Source: Parasedimentitalea denitrificans (GTDB taxonomy: Bacteria > Pseudomonadota > Alphaproteobacteria > Rhodobacterales > Rhodobacteraceae). Taken from it: 64,000 bases of DNA. Numbering within the stretch: position 1 is the first letter of the stretch; each line of letters starts with the position of its first letter. The notes beneath the pieces were generated by a model. That model saw nothing but the letters and a program-made list of their open reading frames with translations, was not told the DNA's origin and searched no databases. The position numbers and the translations under genes were made by a program. Positions 1-6,122 of this stretch are shown in pieces. The stretch covers positions 1-64,000 of the forward strand of contig NZ_QHLQ01000004.1 in NCBI RefSeq assembly GCF_011813015.1, given 5' to 3'.

Positions 1-93
1 AAACCAGATCGACAGCGAACCGCGCTGTTTTAGGGCTAGGTTGTAGTCTGACCAGTTCCTGGTCTTGTAAGTCGTCGGTGTCCACCTGCTCAT
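1..93 (-). CDS. IS5-family transposase, N-terminal 31 residues only (partial)
   Basis: Reading leftward from the ATG at 93-91, the frame stays open to the window edge. It contains TYKTRNWSDYNLALKQRGSL, which matches the typical N-terminus of IS5-type DDE transposases (Y-K-x-x-N-W-x-x-Y-N then a K-x-R-G-S-L segment). The catalytic DDE domain would lie outside the window, so whether the transposase is intact is unknown. The terminal-repeat-like sequence at 140-157 sits just upstream, as expected for an element starting there. Confidence 0.65.
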   Translation of the reverse strand, partial: MSRWTPTTYKTRNWSDYNLALKQRGSLSIWF

Positions 94-157
94 GAACTCC
101 AACTATCACGCTGGATTCATACAGTGAATCCCATCAACCGATTTGTGCAACAAAGCC
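1..157 (-). mobile_element. End of an IS5-family insertion sequence, cut by the window edge
   Basis: On the minus strand the element would begin at 157 with GGCTTTGTTGCACAAATC (140-157), which resembles terminal inverted repeats of IS5-family elements as I remember them. A transposase start follows at 93. The rest of the element lies left of base 1, so the other inverted repeat and any target-site duplication cannot be checked. The outer boundary at 157 is an inference from the repeat-like sequence. Confidence 0.6.
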
Positions 158-231
158 ATCACCTGCAAGTCCGCTTTTGGCAAAACTGAAGGCGGCGAAG
201 GTGAATGCCTTCGCTCCAAATGGCGAAGACT

Positions 232-474
232 TTAGCCCGCTTTATCTCCGCGAAGATGTCGAGGCAGTTCAAAGATAGCTTTCAAATTGTTCGGAAGTCG
301 GTCCATGAACCCTGATATGGCCAAGGCGACAATGCCGAGTGCGCCATACATTCCGCCGAGTGAGATCAGCAAAATCGCACACACTCCACCTGCCTTAATG
401 ACACCCGCAGCAAAAACAAACTTATTGACATCGATATGCACGAAGAATGCCAAATCGGCACGCTTATGCCCCAT
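232..474 (-). CDS. Small hypothetical membrane protein (80 aa)
   Basis: An 80-residue frame lies 15 bases downstream of tRNA-Arg and runs the same way. It has a hydrophobic stretch rich in Gly, Ala, Ile and Leu (about residues 20-55), enough for one long or two short membrane segments, and a basic C-terminus. The start is taken as the ATG at 474, six bases inside a possible TTG start at 480. No convincing Shine-Dalgarno sequence precedes either. I do not recognise the family. The opposite strand also has a shorter open frame here, so this is a tentative gene. Confidence 0.4.
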   Translation of the reverse strand: MGHKRADLAFFVHIDVNKFVFAAGVIKAGGVCAILLISLGGMYGALGIVALAISGFMDRLPNNLKAIFELPRHLRGDKAG

Positions 475-489
475 TGGCAAATGTTAAGC

Positions 490-566
490 TGGTGGGCCGT
501 GCAGGAATCGAACCTGCGGCTTCCAAATTAGGAATTTGGCACTCTATCCGGCTGAGCTAACGGCCC
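490..566 (-). tRNA. tRNA-Arg (anticodon CCT)
   Basis: The minus strand folds as a full cloverleaf. The acceptor stem is GGGCCGT paired with ACGGCCC, followed by discriminator A and an encoded CCA. The anticodon arm is CCAAA-TTCCTAA-TTTGG, giving anticodon CCT (reads AGG). The T arm carries GGTTCGATTCC. Length is 77 nt including CCA. Confidence 0.95.
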
Positions 567-609
567 ACACACTGAGTGTATTGAAAGAAACCCTTACTCA
601 TGTCAACTC

Positions 610-631
610 AGTAGGTATTAGTAGACCTACT
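610..631. repeat. 7-bp inverted repeat in the 568-938 intergenic region
   Basis: AGTAGGT (610-616) and ACCTACT (625-631) flank an 8-base centre. It lies upstream of tRNA-Arg (minus strand) and could be part of its promoter region or a remnant structure. The 568-938 stretch otherwise holds only a tRNA fragment, a short CA-rich run near 660-672 and the promoter side of the LacI-family gene. I see no credible ORF in it. Confidence 0.4.
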
Positions 632-693
632 AGAAATAAACACCTGCAAACACTACACTTACACACACACAGTAAGACGTAGGTGGTTATTTT

Positions 694-720
694 CGCTCTA
701 TCCAGTTGAGCCACGGGGCC
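694..720 (-). pseudogene. 5' fragment of a tRNA (acceptor 5' strand plus D arm)
   Basis: The minus strand reads GGCCCCG (acceptor 5' strand), TG, then a complete D arm (GCTC, loop AACTGGATA, GAGC) and one further G. The similarity stops before the anticodon stem, and what follows (AAAATAACCACC) is not tRNA-like. No anticodon arm, T arm or acceptor 3' strand is nearby. The retained part resembles tRNA-Arg species of alphaproteobacteria, but the anticodon is missing, so identity is a guess. Confidence 0.7.
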
Positions 721-857
721 ATATGCAGTGATTGACTGCACCTCCCTCTAACAAATAGAAATTGCGAGCTCAATCCCGTGGCTTGAACCGCGTTGATATT
801 TTGCGGCGGTAGGTTGGGCTGTCTGAATGTTGCCAAATTCAACGCACTTACACCTTA

Positions 858-869
858 TCAACCGGTTAC
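858..869 (+). promoter_or_regulatory. Putative LacI/GntR-family operator upstream of the LacI-type gene
   Basis: The palindrome AACCGGTT (860-867), extended as TCAACCGGTTAC, has the central CpG typical of LacI-family operators. It lies about 70 bases upstream of the GTG start at 939, which suggests autoregulation. No -35/-10 pair was assigned with confidence. Confidence 0.4.
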
Positions 870-938
870 AAATGGCCCCATTGTACTGTGGGGCTTGATT
901 GCGCTAACCTTGTGTGAACAACAACATGAGGCGACACA

Positions 939-1964
939 GTGACATCGGACAACAAACGCCCCCTGACGCTCCGCGATGTATCCGACGCCACGGGCGTTTC
1001 CGAAATGACCGTCAGCCGGGTGCTGCGCAATCGGGGCGACGTGTCGGAAAAGACCCGCGTCAAGGTGCTCGCCGCAGCCAAAGAGCTGGGTTATGTGCCC
1101 AACAAGATCGCTGGCGCGCTGGCATCAAACCGGGTCAATCTAGTGGCGGTGATCATCCCGTCCCTGTCCAACATGGTGTTCCCCGAGGTGCTGACCGGCA
1201 TCAACGAAGTACTAGAGACAACTGCCTTGCAACCCGTTGTTGGGGTTACTGATTATCGGGCAGAGAAAGAAGAGAAAGTTCTGTACGAGATGCTGTCGTG
1301 GCGGCCCTCTGGGGTGATCATTGCCGGTCTGGAACACTCTGACGCTGCGCGTGCGATGCTAAACGCTGCTGGAATTCCTATTGTTGAGATCATGGACACC
1401 GATGGCAAACCCGTTGACGCGATGGTGGGTATCTCACACCGTCGGGCGGGCAGTGAAATGGCCAAGGCAATCCTAAAGGCCGGGTATCGCCATATCGGTT
1501 TCATGGGCACTAAAATGCCGCTGGATCACCGCGCCCGCAAACGGTTCGAAGGTTTCACCGAGGCGCTGGCCAAGGAAGGTGTCGAGATCGAGGATCGCAA
1601 TTTCTATTCAGGTGGGTCCGCGCTGGCCAAGGGCCGCGAAATGACCGCCGAGATGCTGGAACGTTCGCCTGATCTGGATTTCCTGTATTATTCCAACGAC
1701 ATGATCGGCGCGGGTGGCCTGCTGTATTTGCTGGATCAGGGGATCGACGTGCCGGGTCAGATCGGTCTGGCAGGTTTCAACGATGTTGAGTTGTTGCAGG
1801 GATTGCCCCGCAAGCTGGCCACTATGGATGCCTGTCGGCTTGAGATCGGACGCAAAGCGGCTGAGATCATCGCAGCCCAGCTCGACAATCCCGAGGAAGA
1901 GATCGAAAACCGCATCACTCTGACCCCGACCATCAGCTATGGCGATACGCTAAAGCGACGCTGA
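939..1964 (+). CDS. LacI-family transcriptional regulator, GntR (gluconate) type
   Basis: This is a cytoplasmic sugar-responsive repressor of 341 residues, the family's usual length. Residues 9-60 form the LacI helix-turn-helix and hinge (TLRDVSDATGVSEMTVSRVL, then LGYVPNKIAGAL). They are followed by a periplasmic-binding-protein-like effector domain whose opening (VAVIIPSLSNMVFPEVL) matches the GntR branch that typically responds to gluconate-like ligands. The start is the GTG at 939, which gives the normal N-terminus just before the HTH. An AACCGGTT palindrome upstream suggests autoregulation. Its stop codon overlaps the start of the next gene, so the two are translationally coupled. No sugar-catabolic genes are in the window, so the real targets are unknown. 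Confidence 0.88.
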   Translation: MTSDNKRPLTLRDVSDATGVSEMTVSRVLRNRGDVSEKTRVKVLAAAKELGYVPNKIAGALASNRVNLVAVIIPSLSNMVFPEVLTGINEVLETTALQPVVGVTDYRAEKEEKVLYEMLSWRPSGVIIAGLEHSDAARAMLNAAGIPIVEIMDTDGKPVDAMVGISHRRAGSEMAKAILKAGYRHIGFMGTKMPLDHRARKRFEGFTEALAKEGVEIEDRNFYSGGSALAKGREMTAEMLERSPDLDFLYYSNDMIGAGGLLYLLDQGIDVPGQIGLAGFNDVELLQGLPRKLATMDACRLEIGRKAAEIIAAQLDNPEEEIENRITLTPTISYGDTLKRR

Positions 1965-3178
1965 TGGCTGTTCAACACCTCGACAATCGAGCAGCTCGAC
2001 GGTTGTTCATGGATCGGCATGCGCTGATTGAGACCCCAACCGGTGCCGCCAAGGGGCCTGCGTTGCTGGATCTGATCACACGTTTGGGGTTTGTGCAGCT
2101 GGACAGTATCAACACCGTGGCACGTGCCCATGATATGATCCTGTATTCTCGACGGCCATCGTATCGGGCTAAGCACCTGAAGCAGTTGTACGAAGGCGAT
2201 CGCGCGCTGTTCGAACACTGGACCCATGACGCCGCCGTTATCCCGATGCAGTTCTATCCCCTGTGGCATCTGCGGTTCCAACGTGATGCAGCCCGGTTGA
2301 AATCGCGATATCGGAACTGGCACCGTGATAACTATGAGGCGCAGTTCGACACCGTCCTGAAACACATCCGCGATCACGGGGCGGTTGGGTCGTCTGACGT
2401 GGGCAAGGATGAGAAAAAGGGATCCGGTGGCTGGTGGGATTGGCATCCGTCAAAAACCGCGCTGGAGTATCTGTGGCGGTCTGGCGCGTTATCGGTGGTC
2501 GGGCGCAACGGGTTTCAAAAGCAATATGACCTGACCGAGCGCGTGATCGAGGAACACCTGCGCCCCGGCGCCCTACCCTGTGTTGAGGCTGATACGGTGG
2601 ACACCCTGTGTAACGGCGCTTTGGATCGGTTGGGCTTTGCTACATCAGGCGAAATCGCTGCGTTTTGGGACACCGTCTCGTCAACCGAGGCCCGCGCATG
2701 GTGTAAGTCGCAGTTGGATCAAGGGGAGCTAGAAGAGATTGAAGTTGCCCATACCGATGGCAAACTGCGCCGCGCGTTTGCCCGACCGGGAGTGGTAGAG
2801 GCGGCGCAGGACATTGGCCCTGCCCCAACACGCATGCGGGTGCTTAGCCCGTTTGACCCGGCAATACGCGACCGTAAGCGGGCTGAACGGTTGTTTGGCT
2901 TCCATTATCGGATCGAAGTCTTTGTCCCCGCGCCAAAACGCATCTACGGCTATTATGTTTTCCCACTTTTCGAGGGCGAGCGCATGGTGGGCCGGATCGA
3001 TATGAAGGCGCAGCGCGATGCTGATCGGTTGCAGGTAACTGCAGTCTGGCCCGAGCGCGGTGTTAAATGGCCAGCCGCCCGAGTTCGCAAGCTGGAGAGC
3101 GAGTTGCAGCGGGTGGCTCGCTTTGCTGGGCTGTCGCAGGTGGTATTTGCGGACGGATGGCTGCGGGACGCGGTTTAG
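1964..3178 (+). CDS. Winged-helix DNA glycosylase of the YcaQ/AlkX (AZL, HTH_42) family
   Basis: A 404-residue cytoplasmic protein of the HTH_42 family, which includes AlkZ and E. coli YcaQ, glycosylases that remove bulky or crosslinked alkylated bases. The catalytic signature in this family is Q-phi-Q in AlkZ proper and Q-phi-D in the AlkZ-like YcaQ branch. Here residues 45-47 are Q-L-D in FVQLDSINTVARAHDMI, which places it in the YcaQ branch. Other typical segments are FEHWTHDAAVIP and LSPFDPAIRDRKRAERLFGF. The ATG at 1964 shares its A with the stop of the LacI-family gene (TGATG), so it is probably co-transcribed, an odd partner for a sugar regulator. Family assignment is firm; the lesion specificity is inferred. 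Confidence 0.85.
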   Translation: MAVQHLDNRAARRLFMDRHALIETPTGAAKGPALLDLITRLGFVQLDSINTVARAHDMILYSRRPSYRAKHLKQLYEGDRALFEHWTHDAAVIPMQFYPLWHLRFQRDAARLKSRYRNWHRDNYEAQFDTVLKHIRDHGAVGSSDVGKDEKKGSGGWWDWHPSKTALEYLWRSGALSVVGRNGFQKQYDLTERVIEEHLRPGALPCVEADTVDTLCNGALDRLGFATSGEIAAFWDTVSSTEARAWCKSQLDQGELEEIEVAHTDGKLRRAFARPGVVEAAQDIGPAPTRMRVLSPFDPAIRDRKRAERLFGFHYRIEVFVPAPKRIYGYYVFPLFEGERMVGRIDMKAQRDADRLQVTAVWPERGVKWPAARVRKLESELQRVARFAGLSQVVFADGWLRDAV

Positions 3179-3219
3179 CAAACTCAAGCCTCAGCCGGCA
3201 CGGCCCTCAGCGATCTCTA

Positions 3220-4137
3220 TTAACCGAGAAACCCGCGTTCGTGGACCAACCCAACCAGTTCATCCAAGCTTTGCTGGACCTCTCTGCCTGAAGTATCCAA
3301 TTGCGCCAATGCCTTGCTGTATAACGCTTCGCGACTTGCTAGGATCGACCTAAGCTGCTCCATCGCTTCGGGATTTCCAGCCATTGGGCGTTCATCGCCC
3401 TGCGCACGGACACGCGCCATGTGCTCTTCGGCGTCGGCCTTGACCCAAATGGTGTGAAACCCGGTTAGCAGGCTATTATAGGTTTCCGGCTCGCCCACCA
3501 CACCGCCAGCAGCGGCAAGGATCAAACTGTCATGGGTGGCGGTAATCCGTGAAATCGCCTGCGCCTCTAGGGTGCGATAGCCTTCTTGACCATATAGCGC
3601 CATGACCTCGTCCACCGGCATACCGCTTTGGGCCTCAATTTCTGTATTCAGTTCAACAAACGGCAGATCCAGCGCCTGCCCGGCTAATGCGCCCAAGGTC
3701 GATTTACCCGCACCGCGCAGCCCGACCAGACAAATCCGTCCGGCACGAAGGTTCGCTTCGGGACCGGGGGACAGCAGGTCCCTTACCATCTGCTGCGTTG
3801 TGGCGTTTGAGCTTCGATAAAGCTCGCCCACGCGCAGCGCCTCAGAGGTCCAAGGGTCATCTTCACCAGTTAGCCATTCAATACGATGGTCCAACGCGAT
3901 GGCCACACGTTGCAGCAACCCGATAGAGATATTTCCCGCGCCGCTTTCCAACTGGGCCAGATAGCGAGGTGATACACCTGATTGCTCTGACAGAACACGC
4001 CGCGAGATGCCTTTGCGTTCGCGCGCATGCCTGACCCGCTCGCCCACACGAGTGATCAACCTCTCCACCGAGGTATCCGCATCATCGCGTTCAGAGACCG
4101 CCTTGGCCTCGCCGCGGAAATTGGTGATCTCACTCAT
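3220..4137 (-). CDS. boxR: BoxR/BzdR-type benzoyl-CoA-responsive repressor (XRE HTH + shikimate-kinase-like domain)
   Basis: The 305 residues combine an XRE helix-turn-helix (about 30-90; SRRVLSEQSGVSPRYLAQLE) with a C-terminal shikimate-kinase-like domain (about 130-300) that keeps a Walker A motif, GLRGAGKS (139-146). This architecture is specific to BzdR and BoxR, regulators of anaerobic and aerobic benzoyl-CoA pathways, where the kinase-like domain binds benzoyl-CoA instead of phosphorylating shikimate. It is the last gene on the minus strand of the box cluster, with a 110-base gap behind the thioesterase gene. That gap holds TGCA-type palindromes resembling those before boxC and the ligase, which suggests autoregulation. 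No strong Shine-Dalgarno sequence is visible before the ATG at 4137. Confidence 0.9.
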   Translation of the reverse strand: MSEITNFRGEAKAVSERDDADTSVERLITRVGERVRHARERKGISRRVLSEQSGVSPRYLAQLESGAGNISIGLLQRVAIALDHRIEWLTGEDDPWTSEALRVGELYRSSNATTQQMVRDLLSPGPEANLRAGRICLVGLRGAGKSTLGALAGQALDLPFVELNTEIEAQSGMPVDEVMALYGQEGYRTLEAQAISRITATHDSLILAAAGGVVGEPETYNSLLTGFHTIWVKADAEEHMARVRAQGDERPMAGNPEAMEQLRSILASREALYSKALAQLDTSGREVQQSLDELVGLVHERGFLG

Positions 4138-4151
4138 CAGGGTGCCAAATA

Positions 4152-4238
4152 TGAATCATACTGCATGAATTTAGATCGACAGCTCTGCACCTTCAAACAG
4201 AAACCGGCGAATTCGCACACAGGTTGCATTATTTTGCG
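4152..4238 (-). promoter_or_regulatory. Putative BoxR operators upstream of boxR
   Basis: TGCATTATTTTGCG (4225-4238) has the TGCA-N6-TGCR layout seen at the other box promoters. A weaker half-matching site, TGAATCATACTGCA (4152-4165), lies just in front of the boxR start. Published BzdR/BoxR operators are, from memory, built on TGCA repeats. The assignment rests on pattern and position only. Confidence 0.5.
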
Positions 4239-4247
4239 AAGATATCG

Positions 4248-4694
4248 CTATTCGGGCCGGATCAGTGGTGTGACGATGTCGCGAATGTCCGGTGGTGCTG
4301 GTTTTGATGTGAATGTTTCAGGCGCGATAAAGACGCAGACAAATTTGCCTTCGAAACACAGTTTGCCGTCTTGGCGGGCGTTGACGCGGAACGCGATGGA
4401 ACTGCTGCCCAGCTTGCAGGGCCAGACCTCACAGATCAGCCGATGGCGTGGGGTAACGGGCGAGCGGAAATCGAGGCTCATATGCACAAAGGGCGTGCCA
4501 GTGCCGCGATCCAGCTCCATTTGGAACCAACCGTCGCCGCCCAAGTTATGCTCCCACCAGGCATCAATCGCTTCGAGCGCAAACCAAGGCAACCGACCGG
4601 TATATGCAATGCGCGCGGGATCACAATCGCCCCAGCCAACCCGGATTTCATGGGTAAAGTTGGCTGGATCAGCCGCTGTTTCCTGCGATGTCAT
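4248..4694 (-). CDS. 4-hydroxybenzoyl-CoA-thioesterase-family acyl-CoA thioesterase of the box cluster
   Basis: A 148-residue hotdog-fold thioesterase. The N-terminal motif GWGDCDPARIAYTGRL carries the catalytic aspartate in the GDCDP context of Pseudomonas-type 4HBT enzymes, and the FVHMSLDFRSPVTPRH segment is the typical central strand. It starts one base after the boxA stop codon, so it is translated from the box mRNA. Thioesterases in box clusters are thought to hydrolyse benzoyl-CoA or dead-end CoA esters and so release trapped CoA; that role is inferred from context here. The substrate could also be a phenylacetyl-type or ring-cleavage thioester. Confidence 0.8.
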   Translation of the reverse strand: MTSQETAADPANFTHEIRVGWGDCDPARIAYTGRLPWFALEAIDAWWEHNLGGDGWFQMELDRGTGTPFVHMSLDFRSPVTPRHRLICEVWPCKLGSSSIAFRVNARQDGKLCFEGKFVCVFIAPETFTSKPAPPDIRDIVTPLIRPE

Positions 4695-5888
4695 TCAGTA
4701 GGTTTCCACATGGTATCTTCCGTCATCGCGCATGCTATCGCGCAGATCAGACCAGTTCAAATCGATACCACGGGCGATATCCTTCAGCGCCTCTTCAACC
4801 CCCTGCTCCATCGCCTTTAGGCCACAGATGTAGATATAACCGTTGGGGTTTTGCAGCAGCTTAGCCACCCGACCAACCTCTTCGCGCAGACGGTCCTGCA
4901 CATATTGTTTGGGCGCATCTTCCTGACGGGAGAAAGCAAAGTGTTTTGCCATGAAACTGTCGGGGATTTTCTTAAGTGGACCAAAGTACGGCAGCTCAGC
5001 CGGCCGACGTGCACCGAACACAAGGGTCATGTGGTCCTGATCCTGTGGCGACACCCGCTGGCGTCGCATGGTGAACCCACGAAACGGGGCAGACCCGGTG
5101 CCAGTGCAGATCATCAGGATGTCGGCCTGTGGGTCGCTGGGCAGCAGAAAGGTAGAACCAAACGGGCCAGTCAGTTGCACGTCGTCACCGGCGGCCAGAT
5201 CACAGACATAGTTGGAGCAAATACCTTCGGGCTCTCGTTTCACCGTCAGCGAGATGTTCAGATAGCCCGGGCGTTCACCATCGCGGGGACTGGAGACCGA
5301 ATAGAGCCGAGGCAGATGGGGGTGGCCATTGTCATCTGTGCCCGGCGGGATAATGCCAACACTTTGCCCTTCGAGCACGGGAAACGGCAGGCCTGCCATG
5401 TCCAGAATGATGTGGCGCACATCAGCGTCACTGTCGGCCTCGGTCAGCCGGTAATTCCCCTGAACCCGCGCGGTAGCTGGTTTGCCGAGGTTATACATGT
5501 TGATCGTCGGCTTTGATGCACTCGCCGGGGCCTTGGCCTTGCCGCCTGCCCCAGCATGGGCCTTGGCCAAAAGTTCAGCCATCGCATCATCCAAGGCCTC
5601 AAGCCCGCTTTCCGCTTCGCCACCTTCGGCGATGTCGGCCTGTACGGGCATTTCTTCCCAGCTGAACTGATCCTCGACTGAGTGCGGTTCGGTCACAATT
5701 CGCCATTCGTCGATCGAGCCGGTTGGGCAGACCGGAATGCAATCCATGCAGAAATTGCACTTGGACGCATCAACAACCACGTTGACGTCATCATGCACGA
5801 TCGCCTCTTCTGGGCATGTCATCTCGCAGGTGTAACAGCGAATACAGATTTCCGGGTCGATCAGGTGCTGCTTTTGGGCTTGGGTCAT
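4695..5888 (-). CDS. boxA: BoxA, reductase component of benzoyl-CoA 2,3-epoxidase
   Basis: The 397 residues hold two [4Fe-4S] ferredoxin motifs (C15-C18-C21-C25 and C44-C47-C50-C54), a variable linker (about 60-130), and a ferredoxin-NADP reductase module with FAD-binding (RLYSVSSPRDG) and NADP-binding (ICTGTGSAPFRGF) segments ending in the usual C-terminal DGRYHVETY. It passes electrons from NADPH through FAD and the clusters to BoxB for epoxidation of benzoyl-CoA. Length and order match known BoxA. The ATG at 5888 overlaps the stop of a small upstream gene (ATGA), so the two are coupled, and the thioesterase follows immediately downstream. Confidence 0.95.
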   Translation of the reverse strand: MTQAQKQHLIDPEICIRCYTCEMTCPEEAIVHDDVNVVVDASKCNFCMDCIPVCPTGSIDEWRIVTEPHSVEDQFSWEEMPVQADIAEGGEAESGLEALDDAMAELLAKAHAGAGGKAKAPASASKPTINMYNLGKPATARVQGNYRLTEADSDADVRHIILDMAGLPFPVLEGQSVGIIPPGTDDNGHPHLPRLYSVSSPRDGERPGYLNISLTVKREPEGICSNYVCDLAAGDDVQLTGPFGSTFLLPSDPQADILMICTGTGSAPFRGFTMRRQRVSPQDQDHMTLVFGARRPAELPYFGPLKKIPDSFMAKHFAFSRQEDAPKQYVQDRLREEVGRVAKLLQNPNGYIYICGLKAMEQGVEEALKDIARGIDLNWSDLRDSMRDDGRYHVETY

Positions 5889-6061
5889 TGCGGCCTGCTG
5901 GATTTGTTCAAGATGAGATCTGGAACGGTGAGCGCGTCAATCAAGGCCTGACACATACCGGTACAATTACTGCATCCGACACAGGGCCCCTGCAGCCCAA
6001 CAATCTGGGCTGAGAGGTTGTTGATATTTGGTGTTTCCACCTTGTTGCGGCTGATCTTCAT
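5885..6061 (-). CDS. 58-residue Cys-motif protein between boxB and boxA (unassigned; possible one-cluster ferredoxin-like peptide)
   Basis: Reading leftward from the ATG at 6061 gives 58 codons ending in a TGA that overlaps the boxA ATG by four bases. A strong Shine-Dalgarno sequence (CGGAGG) lies nine bases upstream. The protein contains PCVGCSNCTGMC: four cysteines at residues 27, 30, 33 and 37 with C-x2-C-x2-C-x3-C spacing, as in a single [4Fe-4S] ferredoxin motif, but without the proline that usually follows the last cysteine. The rest has no other cysteine, no signal peptide and no membrane segment. The four-base coupling to boxA suggests it is made with the BoxA reductase. I do not recognise a named family. 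An iron-sulfur or zinc site is equally compatible. Confidence 0.8.
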   Translation of the reverse strand: MKISRNKVETPNINNLSAQIVGLQGPCVGCSNCTGMCQALIDALTVPDLILNKSSRPQ

Positions 6062-6085
6062 TTCAAATCCTCCGTTGCATAAGAC

Positions 6086-6113
6086 TGACCCGGCTCATAG
6101 CAGAGCCGGGTCA
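6086..6113 (-). promoter_or_regulatory. Strong hairpin between boxB and the small Cys-motif gene
   Basis: TGACCCGGCTC (6086-6096) and GAGCCGGGTCA (6103-6113) form a perfect 11-bp stem with a 6-base loop. It sits just after the boxB stop codon and lacks a following T-run on the minus strand, so it fits an mRNA-stabilising or processing element better than a terminator. Confidence 0.65.
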
Positions 6114-6122
6114 ATGGCTGGT

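Noticed and set aside
658..672. CA-rich run as a tandem repeat array
   Set aside because: Only about five CA units; too short to be meaningful.
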